Below are positions 41,245 through 49,700 of a stretch of 64,000 nucleotides of DNA, piece by piece (position 1 is the stretch's first letter; each line of letters opens with the position of its first letter). The notes beneath the pieces are model-generated. The model did no database searches. It was not told the DNA's origin and saw only the letters and a list, made by a program, of their open reading frames with translations. The position numbers and the translations under genes are program-made. Source of the DNA: Carideicomes alvinocaridis (GTDB taxonomy: Bacteria > Pseudomonadota > Alphaproteobacteria > Rhodobacterales > Rhodobacteraceae); assembly GCA_005473895.2 (NCBI GenBank), contig SRJI02000022.1, positions 1 through 64,000 on the forward strand, read 5' to 3'.

Positions 41245-41946
41245 TCAGAACCCCAGGTATTGCCGCCGCGCGGTCTCGTCGGCTTCCAGCTCGGCGCTGC
41301 TGCCGGACCAGACAACCTGGCCGCGCTGCACGATGAAATGCCGGTCGGCGATGCGCATCAGGTCCCGCAGGTTCTTGTCCACCACGATGATCGCCATGCC
41401 GGAGCCGGCGATCTCCGTCAGCGCGGTCCAGATCTTCTGCCGCACCAGCGGGGCCAGCCCCTCGGTCGCCTCGTCGAGGATCAGCAGCTTGGGGTTGGTC
41501 ATCAGCGCGCGGCCGATGGCCAGCATCTGCTGCTCGCCCCCCGACAGCAGGTTCCCCATGGAGCCCTTGCGCGTGGCCAGTTCCGGGAACAGCTCGAACA
41601 CCTTGTCCACCGTCCAGGGGTCGGAGACGCCCAGGTGGTTGGAGGCGGTGGCGACGAGGTTTTCCATCATCGACAGGTTGGGAAAGATCTGCCGCCCCTC
41701 GGGCACCAGCCCGATGCCGAGATTGGCGGTGCGGAAGCTTTCGCGCCCGACCAGCTCGTGCCCGTCGAACTTGATCGACCCGCCCGAGGCCTTCACGATG
41801 CCCATGATCGTGTTGATGGTGGTGGTCTTGCCCATGCCGTTGCGGCCCAGCAGCGTGGCGACCTGGCCGGCCTCCAGCGACAGGTTCATGCCGAACAGCG
41901 CCTGCGAGCTGCCGTAATGGGTGGTGAGGTTCTCGACGACCAGCAT
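41245..41946 (-). CDS. livF: Branched-chain amino acid-type ABC transporter ATPase LivF-like
   Basis: ATPase subunit of a hydrophobic amino acid uptake (HAAT) importer, 233 residues. Walker A is GRNGMGKTT, signature LSGGEQQM, Walker B LLILDEATEGLAP, consistent with LivF. I set the start at the ATG ending at 41946 (MLVVENLTTHYG); a longer frame upstream runs into livG. Last gene of the minus-strand livJHMGF set, 1 bp after livG. In this locus the cargo is more likely an aromatic acid than a branched-chain amino acid. Confidence 0.9.
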   Translation of the reverse strand: MLVVENLTTHYGSSQALFGMNLSLEAGQVATLLGRNGMGKTTTINTIMGIVKASGGSIKFDGHELVGRESFRTANLGIGLVPEGRQIFPNLSMMENLVATASNHLGVSDPWTVDKVFELFPELATRKGSMGNLLSGGEQQMLAIGRALMTNPKLLILDEATEGLAPLVRQKIWTALTEIAGSGMAIIVVDKNLRDLMRIADRHFIVQRGQVVWSGSSAELEADETARRQYLGF

Positions 41947-41947
41947 C

Positions 41948-42688
41948 TCATTCCTCTCCGAGATAGGCGTGCTGCACGGCTTCGTTGCCGCGGATCTCGT
42001 CCGGGCTGCCGGTGGCGATGATATGTCCGTAGACCAGCACCGAGATGCGGTCGGCGAGCGCAAAGACCGCGTCCATGTCGTGCTCGATCAGCAGGATGGC
42101 GTGGCGGCCCTTGATGCCGCGGAGCAGCTCGACCATCTGGCCGCTTTCCTCGGTGCCGAGCCCCGCCATGGGCTCGTCGAGCAGCATCAGCTCCGCCTCG
42201 GCGGCGAGCGCGATGGCGATCTCCATGTGGCGGTGTTCGCCGTGCGACAGGGCGTGGGTGGGCCGGTCGGCCTTGTCCTCCAGCCCCACCTGCGCCAGCA
42301 GCTCCAGCGCGCGGTCGCGCAGGTGGCGGACCTTGCGGGCCGGGCGGATGAAGCGGAAGGAATGCCCCTCCCGTGCCTGCAGCGCCAGCGCCACGTTGTC
42401 GGCCACCGTCATCTCCATGATCAGCGAGGTGATCTGGAAGCTGCGCGCGATCCCCAGATGCGCCCGGCGATGCGCCGCGCCCGAGGAGATGTCGCGCCCC
42501 TTGTAGAGGATCGAGCCGGTATCGGGCCGCGCCAGCCCCGAGAGCTGGCTGATCAGCGTGGTCTTGCCCGCGCCGTTGGGGCCGATGATGGCGTGCAGCT
42601 CGCCGGGCTCGACGGTCAGGGACAGGTCGTCCGTCGCCTTGATCCCGCCGTAGCTCTTGTTGAGGTTGCGGATTTCCAGCAATGCCAT
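41948..42688 (-). CDS. livG: Branched-chain amino acid-type ABC transporter ATPase LivG-like
   Basis: Second ATPase of the HAAT importer, 246 residues, with Walker A GPNGAGKTT, the LivG-like LGIARSFQITSLIMEMTVADN, a signature reading ALSHGEHRHMEIAIAL and Walker B LMLLDEPMAGLG. The signature has HGEH where LSGGQ/LSYGEQ is usual; LSHGE-type variants occur in this family, so activity is still expected. Spaced 1 bp from both livM and livF. Confidence 0.9.
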   Translation of the reverse strand: MALLEIRNLNKSYGGIKATDDLSLTVEPGELHAIIGPNGAGKTTLISQLSGLARPDTGSILYKGRDISSGAAHRRAHLGIARSFQITSLIMEMTVADNVALALQAREGHSFRFIRPARKVRHLRDRALELLAQVGLEDKADRPTHALSHGEHRHMEIAIALAAEAELMLLDEPMAGLGTEESGQMVELLRGIKGRHAILLIEHDMDAVFALADRISVLVYGHIIATGSPDEIRGNEAVQHAYLGEE

Positions 42689-42689
42689 C

Positions 42690-43673
42690 TCAGCGGTCCC
42701 CCCTGCGCGTGAGAAGGGTGGTCAGGCCGCCCCGCACGAAGAGCACCACGATGATCAGCAGCAGGCCGAAGGGCAGGTGCCAGTAGACGCCCAGCGGTTC
42801 CGGCAGGCTCGACAACAGGTGTTCCAGCACGATGAAGACCACCGCGCCCAGGACCGGCCCGACCGTGGTCGAGGCGCCGCCGAGGATGACCATGAACATC
42901 AGCTCGCCCGAGCGCTGCCAGTCCATCATCTCGGGCGAGATGAAGGTGGTGAAGTTGCCCAGCAGCGCGCCGGCAAAACCGCACATGGCGCCCGAGATCA
43001 CGTAGGCGGTGAGGCGATAGGCATAGACGTTGTAGCCCAGCGTGCGCATCCGCTCCTCGTTGCCCTTGGCACCCTGGAGCACCATGCCGAAGCGGGAATT
43101 GACGATCATCCGCACCAGCAGCAGCACGATCACCAGCGAGACGAAGCAGAAGAAGTACTGCTGCAGCGGGTCGCTGAAATCGACGAAGGGCAGTTCCGAG
43201 CGCTGGTCGATCACCAGCCCGTCATCGCCGCCATATTCCTCGATCGAGACGATGAGGTAGTACATCATCTGCGCGAAGGCCATGGTGATCATGATGAAGT
43301 AGACACCGCGCGTCCGCAGGCAGATCGCCCCGGTCACCAGCGCGAACAGCGCAGCGGCGAGGATGGCCAGCGGGAATTGCAGCCAGCCCGACGTGGTCTG
43401 CAGCCATTCCGGCCCGCCCCCGTAAAGCCAGTGGTGGGCGGGAATGCCCACGGCATAGGCGCCGATGCCCAGCAGCGCGGCATGGCCGAAGCTGACCAGC
43501 CCGCCATAGCCCAGGATGAGGTTGAGCGAGACCGCGGCGATCGCGAGGATCACCAGCCGGGTGGCGAGGTCCAGCCAGAAGGCGTTGCCGGTGGCCACGA
43601 AGATCGGTGGCAGCACGGCGAGCAGGATCATGATGATCGCGGTGATCCATCCGCGTCCCCTGAGCATGGTCAT
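42690..43673 (-). CDS. livM: Branched-chain amino acid-type ABC transporter permease LivM-like
   Basis: Membrane permease, 327 residues, with about eight to ten membrane segments. LNLILGYGGLVSFGHAALLGIGAY (near residue 50-75) is the LivM hallmark, as is GLAGALLG-like GFAGALLGNFTTFISPEMM and VVLGGASTTVGPVLGA-type sequence near residue 260. The start shares a base with the livH stop (TGATG), so the two permeases are coupled. The C-terminus is a short basic tail. Confidence 0.9.
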   Translation of the reverse strand: MTMLRGRGWITAIIMILLAVLPPIFVATGNAFWLDLATRLVILAIAAVSLNLILGYGGLVSFGHAALLGIGAYAVGIPAHHWLYGGGPEWLQTTSGWLQFPLAILAAALFALVTGAICLRTRGVYFIMITMAFAQMMYYLIVSIEEYGGDDGLVIDQRSELPFVDFSDPLQQYFFCFVSLVIVLLLVRMIVNSRFGMVLQGAKGNEERMRTLGYNVYAYRLTAYVISGAMCGFAGALLGNFTTFISPEMMDWQRSGELMFMVILGGASTTVGPVLGAVVFIVLEHLLSSLPEPLGVYWHLPFGLLLIIVVLFVRGGLTTLLTRRGDR

Positions 43674-44596
43674 CAGCGCACCTTCGGCGGAAAGAGCCCT
43701 TGCGGGCGGAAGGCCAGCACGGCGGCCATGATGATGTAGATCAGCATCGCGGAGATCGCGGGGGCGGAGTTCTCGGCCGCGACCGGCGACATGACCAGCG
43801 AGAAGATCTCATCGAGATAGGAGCGTCCCAGCGTGTCGATCAGCCCGATCATCAGGGCGGCCAGGAAAGCGCCCTTCATGGAGCCGATGCCGCCGACGAT
43901 GATCACCACGAAGGCGGTGATGATGATCGAGTTGCCCATGCCGATGCTCGCCTCGGTGATCGGCGCGATCAGCATGCCGGCCAGCCCGGCCAGCGCGGCC
44001 CCGAGCGCGAAGACGAGGCTGAAGAGCAGCTGGATGTTGATCCCGAGCGCGGAGACCATGGTGCGGTTCGACGCGCCGGCGCGGATCAGCATGCCCAGCC
44101 GGGTATAGTTGACCAGCCAGAACAGCCCGCCGGCAGCAGCCAGCCCGGTGAAGATGATCACCAGCCGGAAGGTCGGCAGGACCAGACCGCCGGACAGCGA
44201 GATCTGCCCCTGCAGGAATTCGGGCAGCGGCACGGCCATGCCCTGCGGGCCCCAGATCAGGTGTGCCGCGGTATCCAGCACCAGGATCAGCCCGAAGGTG
44301 GCCAGCACCTGGTCGAGGTGGTTGCGGGCATAGAGCGGTCGGGCGACCAGCCTCTCGATCACGAAACCCACCGCCGCGGTGAGCGGCAGGGCGATGATCA
44401 CCGCGAGGATGAAACTGCCCGTGGCATAGGTGAGCGAGGCACAGATGAAGGCCCCGACCATGTAGAGCGCGCCGTGGGCGAGGTTGACGAAATCGAGGAT
44501 CCCGAAAACCAGCGTCAGCCCCGACGCGACGAGGAACAGCAGCAGCCCGAGCTGGATGCCGTTCAGCAACTGGATGATGAATAATGAAGTGTCCAC
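43673..44596 (-). CDS. livH: Branched-chain amino acid-type ABC transporter permease LivH-like
   Basis: Membrane permease, 307 residues. It has LNGIQLGLLLFLVASGLTLVFGILDFVNLAHGA near the N-terminus (the LivH hallmark) and IVGGIGSMKGAFLAALMIGLIDTLG in the C-terminal third. The start is a GTG at 44596, preceded by GAGGGGCGGGAC; no upstream ATG fits. Lies 65 bp after the substrate-binding gene and is coupled to livM. Confidence 0.9.
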   Translation of the reverse strand: MDTSLFIIQLLNGIQLGLLLFLVASGLTLVFGILDFVNLAHGALYMVGAFICASLTYATGSFILAVIIALPLTAAVGFVIERLVARPLYARNHLDQVLATFGLILVLDTAAHLIWGPQGMAVPLPEFLQGQISLSGGLVLPTFRLVIIFTGLAAAGGLFWLVNYTRLGMLIRAGASNRTMVSALGINIQLLFSLVFALGAALAGLAGMLIAPITEASIGMGNSIIITAFVVIIVGGIGSMKGAFLAALMIGLIDTLGRSYLDEIFSLVMSPVAAENSAPAISAMLIYIIMAAVLAFRPQGLFPPKVR

Positions 44597-44661
44597 GTCC
44601 CGCCCCTCAAGAAAACCGGCCGGACGCGCAGGCGCCGGCCGGTTCCCGTTTTAGTTCCGGA

Positions 44662-45840
44662 TCAATCCATCGAGCATTCGGATGCGAAGCTGTCCACGTG
44701 ATCCTCGTAGACCGTGTCCACGACCTTGGTGGTCCAGACGCCATCCTCGTCCTTGACGGCTTCGCGCAGGTAGAAGTCCTGCACCGGCAGGTGGTTGGTG
44801 CCGAACTTGAAGTCGCCGCGGACGGAGTCGAAATCGGCCTCCTCGAGCGCGGCGCGCAGGGCATCCTTGTCATCGACGCCGCCGGCCTTTTCGACCGCGG
44901 AGGCGATCAGCATGATGGCGTCGTAGGACTGGGCGCCGTAGTAGGACGGGTAGTGGCCGTAGGCCTCCTTGTAGCCTTCCACGAACTTCTTGTTCGCCTC
45001 GTTGTCGAGCGTCGGATCCCATTCCTGGGTGAACTGCGAGCCCAGCACCGATTCAAGCCCGGCTTCCTGCAGTTTCGGCAGGGAGATCGCGTCGACGGTG
45101 AACACCGAGTAGAGCGGCAGCGTGTCCTTCAGACCGGCCTGGTCGTACTGCTTGATGAAGGCACCGCCGGCCGCGCCGGGGTAGAAGACGAAGAGGCCGT
45201 CGGCGTCGGAGGCCTTGGCCTTGGCCAGTTCCGCCGAGAAGTCGAGCTGCGCGTCGGCGCCCCACTTGGTCAGGTCCTTGCCGACGATCTCGCCCTCGAA
45301 GGTCCGCTCCACGCCGGCGGTCATGTCCTTGCCCGCGGCATAGTTCGGCGCCATCACGTAGAGCGATTTCACGCCCATCTTGTTCAGCACCTCGCCCATC
45401 GCCATCGGCGTCTGGTCATTCTGCCACGAGGTGGAGAAGAAGTTCTTGTCGCACAGCTTGCCCGCGATCTGGCTGGGGCCCGCATTGGTCGAGATCAGGA
45501 ACTTGTCCGCGTCCAGCACCGACTTGCGCGAGGCAAGCAGCACGTGGGACCAGATGTAGCCGGCGACGAAATCCACGTCGTCCTGCTTGACCAGCTTGTC
45601 GGTCACCTGCTTGCCGGATTCCGGTGCGAAGGCGTCGTCCTCGAAGATCACCTCGATGTCCATGTCGCCGGCCTTGCCGCCGAGATGTTCCACGGCCAGC
45701 TCGACCGAGTTCTTCATGTCCTCGCCGATCGCCGCGGCGCCGGTGGTGAGCGTGGTGACGAAGCCGATCTTCACGCTTTCGGCATAAGCCGGAATCGCGA
45801 GCAGGCTGGCGGTAATCGCCGTTGCCAGTAGTGTCTTCAT
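44662..45840 (-). CDS. LivJ-type periplasmic substrate-binding protein
   Basis: Extracytoplasmic binding protein of 392 residues, peripla_BP_6 type. The signal peptide is MKTLLATAITASLLAIPAYA, followed by ESVKIGFVTTLTTGAAAIGEDMKN. VEVIFEDDAFAPE and SYDAIMLIASAVEKAGGVDDKDALRAAL are family landmarks. The ATG follows AGGGAGAAGATC. First gene of the transporter set, 150 bp after the hydroxylase-ligase fusion gene on the same strand. LivJ-like proteins from Rhodopseudomonas palustris are known to bind aromatic acids, which fits this neighbourhood better than leucine; the ligand is unproven. Confidence 0.88.
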   Translation of the reverse strand: MKTLLATAITASLLAIPAYAESVKIGFVTTLTTGAAAIGEDMKNSVELAVEHLGGKAGDMDIEVIFEDDAFAPESGKQVTDKLVKQDDVDFVAGYIWSHVLLASRKSVLDADKFLISTNAGPSQIAGKLCDKNFFSTSWQNDQTPMAMGEVLNKMGVKSLYVMAPNYAAGKDMTAGVERTFEGEIVGKDLTKWGADAQLDFSAELAKAKASDADGLFVFYPGAAGGAFIKQYDQAGLKDTLPLYSVFTVDAISLPKLQEAGLESVLGSQFTQEWDPTLDNEANKKFVEGYKEAYGHYPSYYGAQSYDAIMLIASAVEKAGGVDDKDALRAALEEADFDSVRGDFKFGTNHLPVQDFYLREAVKDEDGVWTTKVVDTVYEDHVDSFASECSMD

Positions 45841-45990
45841 GATCTTCTCCCTGAAGTGCCCCTGTCGGGCGTTATCGGTATGATTTCTGCGCTATTCTGC
45901 CGGGTACTGCAATGTCGTCGTCCGATTGACCCGCCTCCTCCGGCCCGAATCGGATCGTGCAATATACTGCCGCATTAGGCAACATCGTGC

Positions 45991-48711
45991 TTAGTTCTTC
46001 GCACCCTCCAGTTCGCTCTTGAGGGCCCGGATGACCGCCTGGCGATCGATCTTTCCCGTTCCGGTTTTCGGCAGTTCGCGCGAAAAGAGAATCCGGCGCG
46101 GATATTTGTGCGGCAGCAGGGTTGCCTTGACGTAATCCTGAAGCGCCCGGGCCGTAGCCTCGCCTTCCTCGGCGCCGGGGCGCAGGGCGACCATGGCCGA
46201 AAGGGTGGTGCGACGGTCGGGCAGTTCATGCGCCAGCACCGCCGCCTCGTGCACCATGTCGTGTTCGTTCAGGCAGCGCTCCACCTCCAGCGGCCAGACC
46301 CATTGGCCCGAGACCTTCACCAGGTCGTCGGCGCGGCCCTGGAAGTAGTAGTAGCCGTCCTCCACTGTGAAACGGTCGCCGGTATTGATCCAGTCGCCGC
46401 GCATGGTCTCGGCGGTCTTGTCAGGCCGCTGCCAGTAGCAGGGGGTCGAGGAATGGCCGCGGACATGCATCACGCCTTCCTCGGTGGTCTCCTGGCCCTC
46501 GGAATCGACCAGCCGGATCTCGTAGCCCGGCACGGCCCGGCCGGCAGAGCCGATGCGCTGCTCGGCCGCGCTGTTCGACAGGTAGACATGCAGGATCTCG
46601 GTCGAGCCCAGCCCCTCGATCGGCGGCAGGCCGGTCAGGCGCTTCCAGGCGTCGAAGACATCCTGCGACAGGATCTCGGCCGCCGACATGCATTGCCGCA
46701 GGCTGGACAGGTCGCGCCGCTCGGCGCTCTCGGCCCGGCAGAGCGCGGTGTAGAGCGTGGGCAGCCCGAAGAAGAGGGTGGGGCGGAAGGTTTCGATCGC
46801 CTCGAGGATGCGCTCCGGGTCCGGCCGGCCGGGCAGCAGCAGCGCGGTGGCGCCCACCGAGAACGGGAAGGTCACCGAGTTGCCGAAGCCGTAGGCAAAG
46901 AACATCTTGGGGACCGAAAAGCAGATGTCGCTCTCGTCGAGCTTCAGCAGGTGGGCGCCAAAGCTCGCCTGCGTATAGGCCATGTCGTGATGCAGGTGGA
47001 CGATCCCCTTGGGCCGCCCGGTGGAGCCCGAGGAATACATCCAGAACGCCATGTCGTCCGGCCCGGTATCGGCCACCTCCAGCGTCTCGGGCTGGCCGTC
47101 GAGGAAACTCGCCTCGCTGACCGTCCCACCCGGCGCGTCGCCGCCCACGATCACCACCTGTTCCAGCGTGGCGGGGTCGATCCGGTCGGCGAGGTCCGAT
47201 TGCAGCAGCGCGATCCGGGCGCCACTGTCCTTCACGTAATAGGCCACCAGGTCGGCAGTGCTTTGCGTGTTGAGCAGCACCGGGACGAAGCCCGCGCGCA
47301 CCGCCCCGAAAAAGGCGGCCGGGTAGGCGGGCGTGTCGTCCAGCAGCATCGGGATGCGGTCGCCCCGCTGCAGACCGGCGGCCTTGAAGGCATTGCCCCA
47401 TTGCGCGGCCCGGGCGCAGAGCGCGGCATAGGTCACGTCGCCCGCCGGGCCGGTCAGTGCCAGCTTGTCGGGATTGCGGTCGAGGTTGTCCCACAGCACG
47501 GCCGAGCAATTGGGGTGATCCGCCTTGTCGAAGCCGATCTTCGCGGCCTCGTCGTGGTCGCCCAGCGGATCCGCGATCTCCGCCGCCTTGGCGGCCTCGT
47601 ATTCGGCCATGAAGCCGGGCGAGAGCTTGCGCAGCCGCTCCATGTCCACCCGGCCCGAACGGGTCACGTAGTCGAAGGCGAAATCCAGCGGCGGCTGATC
47701 CATCTTTTCCGCGAAATCCTCGTACCACTGGCAGGAGGTGTTGGCAGCCCGCACGATCTTTTCCGCGATGGGCTTGCGCGCCGCCTCGAACCGGGCAAGC
47801 GCCTGGGGCAGGGGGCCGCCCTCTTTCAGCGCGGCGACCAGCGCGATGGCGTCCTCCATGGCCAGCCGCGTGCCCGAGCCGATGGAGAAATGCGCCGTAT
47901 GGGCCGCATCGCCCAGGATCACCCGGTTGCCGCTGACCCAGGACCGGCACCAGAGCTTGGGGAATTGCCGCCAGACCGACTTGTTCGCGATGAGCTTCGC
48001 GCCCTCCAGCACGTCGTCGAAGACGCCCTCGGCGAAGGCCGCCGTTTCCGCCTCGTCCATCTGGGCGAAGCCATGCGCCTCGAAGGTCCGCGCGTCGCAT
48101 TCGATGATGAAGGTGCTGCGATCCGGGGTGAAACGGTAGTGATGCGCGTTCATCGCGCCCTTCGACGTGCGGCGGAAGCTTTGCGTCAGCGTGTCGAAGG
48201 GCCGGTCCGCGCCGAACCAGGCGAAGCGGTTGGTCATGTGGTCGAGCGTCTTGCCGAACGCCTCCGGCTCGGCCTCGCGCAGGCGGGAATTCACCCCGTC
48301 CGCGCCCACCACCAGGTCGCCGGTCAGGTCGTCGGGATCCACCGCCGCGCCGAAATGCAGATGTGCGCCCAGGGCCTCGGCCCGGTCCTGCAGGATCTGC
48401 AGAAGCTCCAGCCGCCCGATGGCTGAAAAGCCGATGCCGTCCAGCACGACCTGCCCCTCGGGCAGGTTCAGCGTCATGTTCTGCCAGCGCTCCATCCGGG
48501 GCGCGATCAGGTCATGGGTCTCGGGATCGTCGGCCTTGAGAAACCCCAGGGCCTGTTCGGAGAAGACGACGCCGAATCCCCAGGTCACGTCGCGGGGATT
48601 GGCCTCGTACACACGCACCTGAAGCTCGGGCAGGGCCCGCCGGAGCAGGATGGCGGTATAAAGCCCCGCCGGTCCGCCCCCAAGAATGTCCACCGATTGC
48701 ATCTGAGCCAC
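45991..48711 (-). CDS. Fusion of flavin aryl-CoA hydroxylase and aryl-CoA ligase
   Basis: Single 906-residue frame with two enzymes. Residues ~1-375 resemble the FAD monooxygenase half of the aminobenzoyl-CoA enzyme, with [13 protein letters not shown] (11-23), GADGVNSRLR (136-145) and [14 protein letters not shown] (267-280). Residues ~395-906 are a benzoate-CoA ligase-like acid-CoA ligase: YSSGSTGRPKG at 559-569, GLGSTEILHVY, NTGDRFTVEDGYYY and the catalytic lysine in LPKTGTGKIDRQAV. No OYE domain is present, so the ring would be hydroxylated but not reduced. Start is GTG after GGGAGGAGG. The most economical model is activation of an aromatic acid (salicylate, benzoate or aminobenzoate) and hydroxylation of its CoA thioester. 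Confidence 0.85.
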   Translation of the reverse strand: MAQMQSVDILGGGPAGLYTAILLRRALPELQVRVYEANPRDVTWGFGVVFSEQALGFLKADDPETHDLIAPRMERWQNMTLNLPEGQVVLDGIGFSAIGRLELLQILQDRAEALGAHLHFGAAVDPDDLTGDLVVGADGVNSRLREAEPEAFGKTLDHMTNRFAWFGADRPFDTLTQSFRRTSKGAMNAHHYRFTPDRSTFIIECDARTFEAHGFAQMDEAETAAFAEGVFDDVLEGAKLIANKSVWRQFPKLWCRSWVSGNRVILGDAAHTAHFSIGSGTRLAMEDAIALVAALKEGGPLPQALARFEAARKPIAEKIVRAANTSCQWYEDFAEKMDQPPLDFAFDYVTRSGRVDMERLRKLSPGFMAEYEAAKAAEIADPLGDHDEAAKIGFDKADHPNCSAVLWDNLDRNPDKLALTGPAGDVTYAALCARAAQWGNAFKAAGLQRGDRIPMLLDDTPAYPAAFFGAVRAGFVPVLLNTQSTADLVAYYVKDSGARIALLQSDLADRIDPATLEQVVIVGGDAPGGTVSEASFLDGQPETLEVADTGPDDMAFWMYSSGSTGRPKGIVHLHHDMAYTQASFGAHLLKLDESDICFSVPKMFFAYGFGNSVTFPFSVGATALLLPGRPDPERILEAIETFRPTLFFGLPTLYTALCRAESAERRDLSSLRQCMSAAEILSQDVFDAWKRLTGLPPIEGLGSTEILHVYLSNSAAEQRIGSAGRAVPGYEIRLVDSEGQETTEEGVMHVRGHSSTPCYWQRPDKTAETMRGDWINTGDRFTVEDGYYYFQGRADDLVKVSGQWVWPLEVERCLNEHDMVHEAAVLAHELPDRRTTLSAMVALRPGAEEGEATARALQDYVKATLLPHKYPRRILFSRELPKTGTGKIDRQAVIRALKSELEGAKN

Positions 48712-48762
48712 GAGCCTCCTCCCTAGTCCCGTCAGCGCTTGACGTGACTCCCTAAGTCAGCT

Positions 48763-48777
48763 TTGCATATTATGCAA
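48763..48777. promoter_or_regulatory. Perfect 15 bp palindrome upstream of the IclR gene
   Basis: TTGCATATTATGCAA is a 7 bp perfect inverted repeat about a central T, 25 bp before the IclR start and 52 bp before the fusion gene start on the other strand. TGACT-CCCTA-AGTCA at 48745-48759 is a second symmetric site. A divergent position next to an IclR gene makes either a candidate IclR operator controlling both genes. Confidence 0.6.
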
Positions 48778-48801
48778 CACCCATCATCATGCGGAAAACA
48801 C

Positions 48802-49548
48802 ATGAGCGATCTTCCCGAACCCGAAGCCGGCCTGTCGTCGCTGAACGCGGCGCTGCGGCTGCTCGCCCTGATGGTGGAGGAGACGGGCCCGATCACCCTG
48901 TCGGAGCTTGCGCGCAAGGCGGGGATGCCGGCCAGCAAGGCGCATCGCTACCTCGCTTCCTTTGCCGGGGCGGGGCTGGTGGCGCAGGCGTCGAAATCGG
49001 GGAAATACGATCTCGGGCCACAGGCGCTGCGCATGGGGCTGGCCGCCGTGGCGCGGCATTCCTTCGTCAACGCCACCGCCGACCGGCTGCCCGATCTCTG
49101 CGCCGAGACGGGGCTGACGGCGCTGCTGTCGGTCTGGGGCTCGGCCGGGCCCACGGTGGTGAGGTGGGAGCGTGGCGCGGTGGACGTCATCACCTCGCTG
49201 GGGCTCGGGTCGGCCTTTCCGCTGATGGGGTCGGCCACCGGCCGCGTCTTCCTGGCCTGGGCGCCCGAGGCGGTGACCCGCGATCTGCTGGCGGCCGAGC
49301 GCGCCGAGACGGGCCGCGACCCCGCGCCGCTGATCGCCGAGACCCGGGCCCAGGGTTATGCCGACGTGGCGGGCGACCTGATCCCGGGGCTTGCCGCGAT
49401 GGCCGCGCCGGTGCTGGACTGGCAGGGCGAGATCCAGGCGGGCGTCACCCTCATCGGCACGGATCGCAGCCGGATCGGCGCCGGCACCCCGGCCCTGGCG
49501 GCGCTGCTGGACTTCTGCGCCGCGCTCAGCCTCGACCGCGCGCCGTAG
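48802..49548 (+). CDS. IclR-family transcriptional regulator
   Basis: Regulator of 248 residues. The N-terminal winged helix contains ITLSELARKAGMPASKAHRYLASFAGAGLV (about residues 33-62). The C-terminal GAF-like effector domain includes LCAETGLTALLSVWGSAGPTVVRWE, LMGSATGRVFLAW and GYADVAGDLIPGLAAMAAPVLD. The ATG at 48802 is preferred; 13 further residues upstream would start inside the operator-like palindrome. Divergent from the hydroxylase-ligase fusion and Liv-type transporter genes, which it probably controls in response to an aromatic acid, as many IclR proteins do. Confidence 0.9.
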   Translation: MSDLPEPEAGLSSLNAALRLLALMVEETGPITLSELARKAGMPASKAHRYLASFAGAGLVAQASKSGKYDLGPQALRMGLAAVARHSFVNATADRLPDLCAETGLTALLSVWGSAGPTVVRWERGAVDVITSLGLGSAFPLMGSATGRVFLAWAPEAVTRDLLAAERAETGRDPAPLIAETRAQGYADVAGDLIPGLAAMAAPVLDWQGEIQAGVTLIGTDRSRIGAGTPALAALLDFCAALSLDRAP

Positions 49549-49700
49549 GCGGAGGCCCCCCGGAGCCATTGCCCGGAATTTCGGCGTGCTGGCAGCGATT
49601 TGCCGGAAATTCCCGCGATTTCCCGGGGCGGGGCATTGGACTTCGCTGCGTGATCCATATGCTCACCCGCAATGCAGCGCGCGCGGGATCACGGCCAGAC

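Noticed and set aside
46108-48426. 772-codon + strand frame opposite the hydroxylase-ligase fusion
   Set aside because: Antisense shadow: the minus-strand product has two intact enzyme domains, while this frame shows only Arg/Gly/His-rich sequence.
49595-49626. GCGATTTGCCGG and GCGATTTCCCGG direct repeat before the phosphorylase gene
   Set aside because: Two short imperfect copies 20 bp apart with no matching regulator beside them; too weak to call a regulatory site.
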